Origin: Amphritea sp.
Lineage (GTDB): Bacteria > Pseudomonadota > Gammaproteobacteria > Pseudomonadales > Balneatricaceae
Assembly: GCA_018067325.1 (NCBI GenBank)
Contig: JAGPUU010000046.1
Location: 1-6,527 of the forward strand
Reading direction: 5' to 3'
Length of the DNA stretch: 6,527 bases
In this document: one piece after another, positions 1 to 6,368 of the stretch
Position numbering within the stretch: position 1 is the stretch's first letter
Layout of the letters: each line of letters starts with the position of its first letter
Notes under the pieces: generated by a model
Database searches by the model: none
What the model was told of the DNA's origin: nothing
The model's input: only the letters and a program-made list of their open reading frames with translations
Made by a program: the position numbers and the translations under genes

Positions 1-1273
1 TACCGGTATCGGTTGGCATGAAGCGCGTATCCCGACCATCGCGACTAAAGTGCCCCGGGCAGCATTCACCTGGGCCACCGCTAAGGTACGTCAGGCGCTC
101 ACCGTTCCAGTGATTACGTCTAATCGGATTAATACGCCAGAGGTAGCCGAGGAGGTGCTGGCACGTGGGGATGCGGACATGGTGTCGATGGCTCGGCCGT
201 TTTTGGCAGACCCCGAGTTTGTCCTTAAGTCAGCAGAGGGACGTAGCGACGAGATCAATACTTGTATTGGGTGTAATCAGGCCTGTCTGGATCACATCTT
301 TGCCGGTAAGCAGGCCAGCTGCCTGGTTAATCCCCGCGCCTGTCATGAAACTGAGTTGCAGATTATCACAACGGATAATCCAAAAAAACTGGCGGTTATC
401 GGAGCAGGCCCTGCGGGTCTTGCCTTTGCTACCACCGCCGCTCAGCGAGGTCATGAGGTTACTCTGTTCGATTCAGCTGCTGAGATTGGTGGACAGTTTA
501 ATATTGCTAAGCAGATTCCGGGTAAAGAGGAATTTAGCGAAACCCTGCGCTATTTCAGTCGTCGAATAGAGCTGGATGGTGTGACGCTCAAGCTGGGACA
601 ACGGGTAACAATGGATGAGTTACAGCAGAGTGATTTTGATGAGGTCGTCATCGCCACCGGTATTACTCCACGTGTTCCCAATATTGAAGGTAACGACCAT
701 CCTAAGGTTTTAAATTACCTGGATGTGATTAGGGGGGCTGCTGTAGGGGATTCGGTCGCTGTAATTGGTGCCGGAGGAATTGGTTTCGATATCAGTGAAT
801 ATCTGACCCATCAGGGCGTATCAACCAGTCAGGATATTCCTGCGTTTATGCGTGAATGGGGTGTGGATATGAGTCTGCAAGCCCGGGGAGGCGTAAAGGG
901 TGTTCAGCCCGCTCCAGAGCCTGCAGCTCGGCAGGTTTATCTGTTGCAGCGTAAAGCCTCTAAGGTGGGTAATGGGTTGGGGAAAACCACTGGCTGGGCG
1001 CACCGGCTGGGTTTGAAAAAACGTCAGGTCGAGATGTTATCCGGTTGCGAATATCACCGAATTGATGATGCAGGCTTACACCTGACAGTGAATGGTGAGG
1101 CTAGGCTGCTGGAGGTGGATAACGTTATTCTCTGTGCCGGACAGGAATCGTTGCGGGAGTTGACAGTGGGACTGGAAAAACCGTTTCATCTGATTGGTGG
1201 AGCAGACCTGGCCACTGAGTTGGATGCCAAACGAGCGATAGATCAGGGCACCCGACTGGCTGCAGAAATTTGA
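1..1273 (+). CDS. fadH: 2,4-dienoyl-CoA reductase (NADPH), C-terminal part; 5' end outside window
   Basis: This is the C-terminal 423 residues of an FadH-type iron-sulfur flavoenzyme, which reduces 2,4-dienoyl-CoA with NADPH during beta-oxidation of unsaturated fatty acids in the cytoplasm. The reading frame is open from base 2, so the GTG at 50 is an internal Val codon and not a start. The first residues read TGIGWHEARIPTIAT, the end of the Old Yellow Enzyme-like TIM barrel, including the His that corresponds to E. coli His252. A CX2CX3CX11C cluster follows (residues 88, 91, 95, 107 of the fragment), with the same spacing as the E. coli 4Fe-4S ligands. Next come an FAD-binding GAGPAG (134-139) and an NADPH-binding GAGGIG (256-261). 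The C-terminus (QGTRLAAEI) matches the normal end of the family, so only the N-terminal ~246 residues are missing. The gene converges on the lysR gene. No rearrangement or frameshift is seen. Confidence 0.95.
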   Translation, partial: TGIGWHEARIPTIATKVPRAAFTWATAKVRQALTVPVITSNRINTPEVAEEVLARGDADMVSMARPFLADPEFVLKSAEGRSDEINTCIGCNQACLDHIFAGKQASCLVNPRACHETELQIITTDNPKKLAVIGAGPAGLAFATTAAQRGHEVTLFDSAAEIGGQFNIAKQIPGKEEFSETLRYFSRRIELDGVTLKLGQRVTMDELQQSDFDEVVIATGITPRVPNIEGNDHPKVLNYLDVIRGAAVGDSVAVIGAGGIGFDISEYLTHQGVSTSQDIPAFMREWGVDMSLQARGGVKGVQPAPEPAARQVYLLQRKASKVGNGLGKTTGWAHRLGLKKRQVEMLSGCEYHRIDDAGLHLTVNGEARLLEVDNVILCAGQESLRELTVGLEKPFHLIGGADLATELDAKRAIDQGTRLAAEI

Positions 1274-1366
1274 TGGTATAGCCCTTTGTTAGCACCACTC
1301 TCGGTTGTATTGGCGGTATAGAATCAAGGATGCCGGCTTCTCAAACCGTGCGTTTAAGGACACTGA

Positions 1367-2302
1367 TTAGTCGCTGGAGGGGAGTTTTCCTCTCCAGTTA
1401 CTGTTCTGATACTCCTGTAATGTACACTGCTTTATTAGCTCAATAATTTTTAGCGTAATGTTACGCACGGGACGGCTCATATCGGTAGCAATATAGACGT
1501 TTCGGAAAATTTCAGGCTCGATGATTTTTAAGCTCTTAATCTGTTCAGTGGCTTCTAGATGATAGAGCGCTGATGAGGGTAGGATCATATTGCAGTGCCC
1601 CTCGCAGATGAAACGCAGCCCTGTGAGCAACTGACCATAAGGAGCTCTTTTCTTCAGTTTAATACCGGTTAATTTTTCATATTCATTTATAAGGCGACCG
1701 AGAGATTCCTTCTCTGAGGTAATCATTATTTCGTGATCAGCAAGCGAAGCAAAAGGAATCGCCTCCTGATTGCGGTTCTCATCACCTGGTTTAGTGGCAA
1801 AAAACAGGTTTTCTTGAATCAGTAGTTCGCAATGTATGTTTTTACTGTCTACTCCCCCTTCATAGATGATAGCCAGATCTGCTTCGCCGCTGGTGAGGTA
1901 GCCGGTCACTTCATATGAGAGACCGCTTCTCAAATCCAGCTCAATGTCTGGGAACTGCTGTTCAATTGCTTTTGACAGAGGCATGGCAAGCAGATTTATC
2001 GATGCCTGATTCATGGCGACAACAATTTTTCCTTTAGGTGAGCCTTCCAGTTCGGCGATATCGTTACTTGCGCGTTCTAACTGATTCAGCACATTACGTA
2101 CGTGAGCTTCAAATAAAACGCCCGCTTCAGTCAGCTGCACTCCTCGGTAGTCGCGAATAAATAGTGTTGTTTTCAGTTCGTGTTCCAATTTTGATATCTG
2201 CAGGCTCAAAGCGGGTTGGGCAATATCAAGCTGACGTGCAGCTGCAGCAATGCTTTTAGTTTCAACCACCTGGATAAAATAGTTAAGTTGCTTGGTATTC
2301 AT
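1367..2302 (-). CDS. LysR-family transcriptional regulator (Nac/Cbl-like N-terminus)
   Basis: This is a full-length LysR-type regulator of 311 aa. The N-terminal winged helix-turn-helix covers about residues 1-60, with the recognition region around 18-37 (SIAAAARQLDIAQPALSLQI) followed by the LxKLExEL linker and RGVQLTEAG wing. The remainder (about 90-300) has the size of the usual periplasmic-binding-protein-like effector domain. The N-terminus recalls the Nac group of LysR proteins, but I cannot assign an orthologue. The ATG at 2300-2302 fits the family N-terminus (MNTKQLNYF), although no good Shine-Dalgarno lies before it. It is divergent from the ThDP enzyme/aldehyde dehydrogenase pair across 166 bp, which suggests it controls that pair and perhaps itself, with an unknown small-molecule co-inducer. 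Its 3' end converges on fadH with 93 bp between stops. The family and gene limits are secure; the target is inferred. Confidence 0.93.
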   Translation of the reverse strand: MNTKQLNYFIQVVETKSIAAAARQLDIAQPALSLQISKLEHELKTTLFIRDYRGVQLTEAGVLFEAHVRNVLNQLERASNDIAELEGSPKGKIVVAMNQASINLLAMPLSKAIEQQFPDIELDLRSGLSYEVTGYLTSGEADLAIIYEGGVDSKNIHCELLIQENLFFATKPGDENRNQEAIPFASLADHEIMITSEKESLGRLINEYEKLTGIKLKKRAPYGQLLTGLRFICEGHCNMILPSSALYHLEATEQIKSLKIIEPEIFRNVYIATDMSRPVRNITLKIIELIKQCTLQEYQNSNWRGKLPSSD

Positions 2303-2346
2303 GATGAGTCTGCATGCTTGAGTGGTGAGTCTTAAGTATATTCTTT

Positions 2347-2376
2347 TTGTTATAGCCTATGAATAATATTTATAGT
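2347..2376 (+). promoter_or_regulatory. Candidate sigma70 promoter for the ThDP enzyme/ALDH operon
   Basis: TTGTTA at 2347-2352 (4/6 to the -35 consensus) and TATAGT at 2371-2376 (5/6 to the -10 consensus) are separated by 18 bp. Transcription would begin near 2383, giving a leader of about 85 nt before the ATG at 2469. The -10 box overlaps the candidate LysR operator. The region is AT-rich, so chance matches are easy and this is only a candidate. Confidence 0.35.
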
Positions 2377-2386
2377 TCCGGTATAT
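2372..2386. promoter_or_regulatory. Candidate LysR-type operator, ATA-N9-TAT
   Basis: The 15-bp site ATAGTTCCGGTATAT has the ATA-N9-TAT form reported for Nac-type LysR regulators, and also the T-N11-A pattern of general LysR boxes (for example T2371/A2383). It lies between divergent lysR and ThDP enzyme genes and overlaps candidate promoters on both strands. The DNA is AT-rich and the arms are short, so the assignment rests mainly on position. Confidence 0.3.
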
Positions 2387-2407
2387 CTTATGTTTTCCTA
2401 CTATCAA
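2380..2407 (-). promoter_or_regulatory. Weak candidate lysR promoter
   Basis: On the minus strand, TTGATA (complement of 2402-2407, 5/6 to the -35 consensus) and TATACC (complement of 2380-2385, 4/6 to the -10) are separated by 16 bp. This would place lysR transcription across the candidate operator and allow autoregulation. The -10 is poor and the spacing slightly short. Confidence 0.2.
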
Positions 2408-2468
2408 TACAGATGAGTTATTTGAGCGAGCTTTCAGATTGCAACGTATTCAAGGTAGGTAGCAAATT

Positions 2469-4127
2469 ATGACAATAGGTATGACTGGCGGTGAAGCTAT
2501 TATTCAAGCGGTTAAAGCGAATGGTACGGATACTATTTTTGGTATTCCAGGTGCACAGATCTACCCTATGTTTGATGGAATATATAAGTCATCTATCGAT
2601 CTGGTGGTGCCCCGTCATGAGCAAAGTGCTGCTTATATGGCGATGGGGTATGCCAAGTCGACCGGTAAGACCGGCGTTTTTTCAGTTGTTCCTGGTCCGG
2701 GTATTTTGAATACCACCGCGGCGTTGTGTACTGCAATGGGTAACTGTAGCTCTATAGTAGGTCTTACCGGTCAGGTGCCGACCTCGTTTGTCGGCAAAGG
2801 GCGTGGTCATCTGCATGAGCTAAGCGATCAGGCGGGTACTCTACGTAGCATTATTAAAGATGCTGTTTGTATTGGTGATGCTCAACAAGTTTCGCAGCAG
2901 GTGAATCAAGCCTTTCAGACTGCACGTAGTGGTCGTCCTGGGCCGGTCTCTATCGAGATGTGCTGGGACACTATGGCAGCAGAACATGAGGTTACTTTTG
3001 AGTCGCCTGCTGCTGAACTGATCTATCCTGAGATCAATCAGGATGAGATTAGTGCGGCGGTAGAGCTGTTGGCAAAGGCGAAGAATCCGATGATTATGTG
3101 TGGTTCGGGTGCCCAGCATGCGTCAGAAGAAGTACTAGCGCTGGCTGAATTGTTTAATGCGCCGGTGACGGCTTTTCGAAGTGGTCGTGGTGTCGTCGCA
3201 GAGGACCATCCATTGGGTGTGTCTTCGGTTGCTGCGCGTGAACTTTGGGATGATGTAGACGTGCTGATCGGCATCGGTTCTCGTTTGGAGATGCCCTATA
3301 TGCGCTGGGGCAATTATATGGAATACCAGCAAGCTCCGAATAAAGGCCCTAAGTTGATCAGAATTGATATTGATGCTGAGCAGATGAATATCTTTAAGCC
3401 TGACGTGGGTATTGTTGCCGACTCTGCCCAAGCATGCCGTTTGCTGGTCGATCAGTTATCTAGCCGGGTAAGCCCGAATCAACAGCGTGTAGATGAGATT
3501 GCTTCTGCAAAATTTGTTGCATGGGAGGCGATACAAGTGGTTCAGCCGCAGCTCTCTTATCTGCAGGTTATTCGTGAAGTGTTACCCCGTGATGGCTTTT
3601 ATGTGCCGGAACTTTCCCAGATGGGCTTTGCTACATGGATTGGCGGGCTACCAGTTTTAAACCCCCGGACATTTATTGAGGGTGGTTTCCAGGGGACTTT
3701 GGGCTATGGTTTTCCGACAGCGCTGGGGGTGAAAGTGGCAAACCCGCATAAAGCGGTTGTGTCTGTCTGTGGTGATGGAGGCTTTATGTTTGGTGTTCAG
3801 GAGCTGATTACTGCGGCTGAGCATAAGATCGGTCTGGTCACTATAGTCTTCAACAATAATGCGTACGGCAACGTGCGTCGTGATCAGGATATCGGCTATG
3901 GCAGTCGTTATTCGGGTTCAGAACTACAAACACCCGATTTTTTAAAATTAGCAGATAGCTTTCATGTAAAAGGTTTTAGGGTCAGCTCTCCTGCTGAGTT
4001 AAAACCAGTATTAGAAAAGTGTATTGAGGATAATCAGCCTGCTTTAATCGAGGTGGTGTGTGAGCGCGGCTCTGAATCTTCCCCCTGGGAGTTTATTCAT
4101 ATGACGAAACGTCTATCTCAGAAGTAA
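2469..4127 (+). CDS. Thiamine-diphosphate-dependent enzyme of the acetolactate synthase/decarboxylase superfamily, substrate unknown
   Basis: This is a cytoplasmic ThDP enzyme of 552 aa, a normal length for the family. It has an N-terminal pyrimidine-binding domain (about 5-170), a central domain (about 195-330) and a C-terminal pyrophosphate-binding domain (about 380-530). The catalytic Glu is E51 in PRHEQSAA. The cofactor/Mg motif runs from GDGG (435-438) to NNN (462-464), the classic GDG-X24-NN spacing. VVPGPGILN (73-81) and GTLGYGFPTALG (409-420) are further family hallmarks. It differs from true acetolactate synthase: LHELSDQ (115-121) replaces the usual DAFQE region, and NNNAYGNVRRDQ replaces the usual NNxxxGMVxQ. 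No ilvN/ilvH-like small subunit is adjacent. Family members of this kind are usually annotated only as generic ThDP-binding proteins. The ATG at 2469 follows AAGGTAGGT (2452-2460). Together with the downstream aldehyde dehydrogenase it suggests 2-oxo acid decarboxylation or C-C cleavage to an aldehyde. Family is certain; reaction is inferred. Confidence 0.92.
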   Translation: MTIGMTGGEAIIQAVKANGTDTIFGIPGAQIYPMFDGIYKSSIDLVVPRHEQSAAYMAMGYAKSTGKTGVFSVVPGPGILNTTAALCTAMGNCSSIVGLTGQVPTSFVGKGRGHLHELSDQAGTLRSIIKDAVCIGDAQQVSQQVNQAFQTARSGRPGPVSIEMCWDTMAAEHEVTFESPAAELIYPEINQDEISAAVELLAKAKNPMIMCGSGAQHASEEVLALAELFNAPVTAFRSGRGVVAEDHPLGVSSVAARELWDDVDVLIGIGSRLEMPYMRWGNYMEYQQAPNKGPKLIRIDIDAEQMNIFKPDVGIVADSAQACRLLVDQLSSRVSPNQQRVDEIASAKFVAWEAIQVVQPQLSYLQVIREVLPRDGFYVPELSQMGFATWIGGLPVLNPRTFIEGGFQGTLGYGFPTALGVKVANPHKAVVSVCGDGGFMFGVQELITAAEHKIGLVTIVFNNNAYGNVRRDQDIGYGSRYSGSELQTPDFLKLADSFHVKGFRVSSPAELKPVLEKCIEDNQPALIEVVCERGSESSPWEFIHMTKRLSQK

Positions 4128-4190
4128 AGCTGCTGGGTAAAGGACTGGAAGTAAAGCTACTAAGAATAAAGTACTAAGATTAAACGGTTC
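4125..4190. repeat. Degenerate short tandem repeat, 13-15 bp units beginning TAAAG
   Basis: Four consecutive units start at 4125, 4138, 4152 and 4167: TAAAGCTGCTGGG, TAAAGGACTGGAAG, TAAAGCTACTAAGAA and TAAAGTACTAAGAT. A partial fifth (TAAACGGTTC) starts at 4181. Units 1 and 3 resemble each other most: the 14-mers at 4121-4134 and 4148-4161 match at 13 positions. This hints at duplication of a two-unit block. The array begins on the TAA stop codon of the ThDP enzyme and fills more than half of the 108-bp spacer before the aldehyde dehydrogenase gene. It forms no obvious strong hairpin. Confidence 0.6.
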
Positions 4191-4235
4191 AGCGCTTATC
4201 CGCTTAACCCCGAATAACAAGCGAGGTAGAAGATT

Positions 4236-5657
4236 ATGCAGCATTTCACAATGACTATTAATGGCGTAAACGTTGATGGCGAGAACAGGTTTGATGTCAT
4301 CAATCCTGCAACAGGCCGATGTTTTGCTACTTGTGCCTTAGCAAATGTTGCCCATGTTGATGATGCTGTATCGGCTGCCCGGCAGGCATTTCCTGGTTGG
4401 AGTCAATTGGAGGATGCAGAACGCAAAGGGCTGATGCATGCGATTGGTCAGATGCTCGAAGAAAATATGACTGAGTTGGCGCAGTTGATTACTGAGGAAA
4501 CCGGTAAGCCACTGGGGGGGCTGAATAGCGTTGGTGCCAATATGGAACTGATGGGTTCTATTGGCTGGAGCCATGTGACCGCGGATATAGATATACCGGT
4601 CGAAGTGATTCAGGATAATGCTGAGGCTTATGTTCAAGCCTACCGCAAGCCTCTGGGCGTGGTTGCTTCAATTACGCCTTGGAACTGGCCTCTGATGATC
4701 GCTATCTGGCATGTTATTGCTGCGCTGCGTGTCGGTAATACAGTGGTGATTAAACCTTCTGAAAACACCCCGCTGGCAACCGCTCGTTTTGTTGAGCTTG
4801 CGAATAAAATTCTACCGCCGGGTGTGCTGAATATCGTGACCGGCTATGGCGATTTGGGTCAGGCGTTAGTGTCCCATGATGATGTGAATAAAGTTGTTTT
4901 CACTGGCTCTACCGGAACGGGTAAGAAGATTATGGCTTCCGCATCCGATAACTTGAAGCGTTTAACCTTGGAGTTGGGTGGAAATGATGCAGCGGTGGTA
5001 TTACCGGATGTCGATGTGAAAGCGGTAGCGCCGCAACTTTTTGGCGCTGCATTCCATAACAATGGTCAAACCTGTGCTTGTCTGAAACGACTCTATGTTC
5101 ACGAGGCTATCTATGACGAGCTATGTCAGGAGATGGCTTATCTGGCAAAAACCGTTAAGGTCGGTGATGGCCTTGAGGCTGACACTGAACTTGGGCCGCT
5201 GCAGAATGAAGCGCAATTGAATATTGTCATGGGTCTGGCGGCTTCTGTTAAAGATACGTTGGGTCGTGTGCTGGCGGGTGGAAGTCGTATGGACAGAGAA
5301 GGTTACTTCTTTGAGCCAACCATAGTTGCTGACCTGAATAATGGCGATCTTTTGGTCGATCAGGAGCAGTTTGGTCCTATCTTACCGATCATTAAGTTCA
5401 GCGATGTTGAGCAGGGTATTGCGCTTGCAAATGATAATCCAAATGGTCTGGGTGGTTCGATCTGGTCAGCCAATATCAAGACGGCGGCAGAACTGGCAAA
5501 GCGTTTAGAGTGCGGCACCGCCTGGGTGAACTCCCACGGTGATATACAGCCAGATGCGCCTTTTGGTGGCGTAAAACAATCGGGTATCGGTGTTGAATTT
5601 GGCCGTTATGGCTTGGAAGAGTGCACTTCGCTTCATACCCTGAAAATTACCAGGTAA
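4236..5657 (+). CDS. NAD(P)-dependent aldehyde dehydrogenase, substrate unknown
   Basis: This soluble aldehyde dehydrogenase of 473 aa would oxidise an aldehyde to the carboxylic acid with NAD(P)+. Family landmarks occur in order: PWNWP with the oxyanion Asn N150, KPSE (173-176) in the cofactor site, the Rossmann segment FTGSTGTG (222-229), the general base E246 in LELGG, the nucleophile C280 in NNGQTC, E377 in EQFGP, and PFGGVKQSG (442-450) near the C-terminus. The GQTCACLKRLYV active-site segment recalls a subgroup often labelled AldA-like, not the betaine or succinate-semialdehyde groups, but the substrate cannot be read from sequence. C282, two residues after the nucleophile, gives a CxC. 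ATG 4236 has GAGG at 4223-4226, a 9-nt spacing. It lies 108 bp downstream of the ThDP enzyme on the same strand with no terminator seen between, so co-transcription is likely and it may oxidise that enzyme's aldehyde product. Confidence 0.94.
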   Translation: MQHFTMTINGVNVDGENRFDVINPATGRCFATCALANVAHVDDAVSAARQAFPGWSQLEDAERKGLMHAIGQMLEENMTELAQLITEETGKPLGGLNSVGANMELMGSIGWSHVTADIDIPVEVIQDNAEAYVQAYRKPLGVVASITPWNWPLMIAIWHVIAALRVGNTVVIKPSENTPLATARFVELANKILPPGVLNIVTGYGDLGQALVSHDDVNKVVFTGSTGTGKKIMASASDNLKRLTLELGGNDAAVVLPDVDVKAVAPQLFGAAFHNNGQTCACLKRLYVHEAIYDELCQEMAYLAKTVKVGDGLEADTELGPLQNEAQLNIVMGLAASVKDTLGRVLAGGSRMDREGYFFEPTIVADLNNGDLLVDQEQFGPILPIIKFSDVEQGIALANDNPNGLGGSIWSANIKTAAELAKRLECGTAWVNSHGDIQPDAPFGGVKQSGIGVEFGRYGLEECTSLHTLKITR

Positions 5658-5670
5658 GTGTATAGTCTGA

Positions 5671-5701
5671 TGGAAAGAAGCGACCATGTTGCTTCTTTCC
5701 A
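5671..5701. terminator. Long hairpin between convergent ALDH and msrA genes, probable bidirectional terminator without U-tract
   Basis: The arms TGGAAAGAAGCGAC (5671-5684) and GTTGCTTCTTTCCA (5688-5701) pair over 14 bp with one wobble, closed by a CAT loop. It starts 13 bp after the aldehyde dehydrogenase stop and ends 22 bp from the msrA stop. Neither strand has a T-run directly after the stem, so it is not a textbook intrinsic terminator. It may protect 3' ends or work with Rho, or help to stop convergent transcription. Confidence 0.5.
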
Positions 5702-5723
5702 CAGAGTATTAAACTCAGATTTT

Positions 5724-6194
5724 TCAGATTGAACAGCCACCGGGGCCATTTTTGGCGTGGTATTGCTGATGGTACTCTTCTGCGCGCCAGAACTGGGGGG
5801 CAGGAGTGATCTCGGTAATGATGGGGTTGCCAAAAATACCACTTTTATCTAGTACAACTAAACTTTGTTCCGCCATGATGCGTTGATGATCGTTGTGGTA
5901 GTAAATAGCGGATCTGTATTGATCACCAATATCGGGCCCTTGGCGGTTCAGAGTGGTGGGGTCATGCATCTGCCAGAAGATATCTAATAATGTATCGTAA
6001 CTAATCTGCTGATCGTCAAACTCAAGCTGTACCACTTCTGCGTGACCAGTAGTCCTATTGCAGACATCCTGATAAGTAGGGTCTGTTTTATGTCCGCCCA
6101 TATAGCCGACAGCGGTTGATGTAACTCCGGCTGTGCTGGCAAAGCGAGACTCAACTCCCCAAAAGCATCCTGCGGCAAATGTTGCGGTTGGCAT
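5724..6194 (-). CDS. msrA: Peptide-methionine (S)-S-oxide reductase MsrA
   Basis: MsrA reduces the S epimer of methionine sulfoxide in proteins and free methionine, using thioredoxin for turnover, and is part of oxidative damage repair. The 156-aa protein is the short form of the family with no signal peptide. The N-terminal catalytic motif is GCFWG with nucleophile C10, right after a short beta strand. [16 protein letters not shown] (41-56) and [22 protein letters not shown] are core family signatures. A single Cys near the C-terminus (C154 in GPGGCSI) is the likely resolving cysteine. ATG 6192-6194 is preceded on the minus strand by AGGAG (complement of 6202-6206) at 7-nt spacing, which fixes the start. 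It is transcribed alone, since the gatB terminator lies upstream and the ALDH gene converges on its 3' end. A 7-bp inverted repeat lies in its leader. Confidence 0.96.
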   Translation of the reverse strand: MPTATFAAGCFWGVESRFASTAGVTSTAVGYMGGHKTDPTYQDVCNRTTGHAEVVQLEFDDQQISYDTLLDIFWQMHDPTTLNRQGPDIGDQYRSAIYYHNDHQRIMAEQSLVVLDKSGIFGNPIITEITPAPQFWRAEEYHQQYHAKNGPGGCSI

Positions 6195-6211
6195 GCGACT
6201 GCTCCTGTTTA

Positions 6212-6237
6212 TGTCTTAACATATCCCTACTAAGACA
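6212..6237. repeat. Inverted repeat TGTCTTA-N12-TAAGACA in the msrA leader
   Basis: Perfect 7-bp arms at 6212-6218 and 6231-6237 flank a 12-bp spacer, ending 5 bp upstream of the msrA Shine-Dalgarno. The site could be an operator or a leader-RNA hairpin. No convincing -35/-10 pair was found nearby, so its relation to the msrA promoter is unknown. Confidence 0.4.
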
Positions 6238-6312
6238 AAAGTTCCTAATAAATAGTTCTGTAAACTTCTCTCAATTTTAGACGGAATTTTACCTTTTTGG
6301 ATCTTTTAGTAT

Positions 6313-6358
6313 AAAAAACCGGTCTGGATTCTTATGTCCAGACCGGTTTTGTTTTTTT
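6313..6358 (-). terminator. Rho-independent terminator of gatB
   Basis: Perfect 14-bp arms AAAACCGGTCTGGA (6315-6328) and TCCAGACCGGTTTT (6337-6350) enclose an 8-nt loop. On the minus strand the stem runs into six T (complement of 6313-6318), and it lies 18 bp beyond the gatB stop, as expected for its terminator. On the plus strand GTTTTTTT follows (6351-6358), so it could act in both directions. It separates gatB from msrA transcriptionally. Confidence 0.9.
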
Positions 6359-6368
6359 AGTAGAGTCT

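Noticed and set aside
50..1273. GTG at 50 as a gene start for a shorter oxidoreductase
   Set aside because: The frame is open to the left edge and encodes conserved FadH residues (TGIGWHEARIP) before it, so this is an internal Val codon.
1275..1321. GGTATAG direct repeat in the fadH-lysR gap
   Set aside because: Two 7-bp copies 40 bp apart, with no wider similarity around them; likely chance.
2841..3431. Minus-strand open frames within the ThDP enzyme gene
   Set aside because: They overlap a strongly conserved gene, have low-complexity Ser/Thr/Arg-rich products with no recognisable domain, and lack ribosome binding sites.
2469..4127. Sulfoacetaldehyde acetyltransferase (xsc) or genuine acetolactate synthase (ilvB)
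   Set aside because: The motifs around residues 115-121 and 462-473 do not fit acetolactate synthase as I know it, I see no Xsc-specific signature, and there is no pta or ilvN neighbour.
4201..4223. Inverted repeat CGCTT-N13-AAGCG upstream of the aldehyde dehydrogenase as a terminator or operator
   Set aside because: Arms are only 5 bp with a long spacer and no T-run, which is expected by chance.
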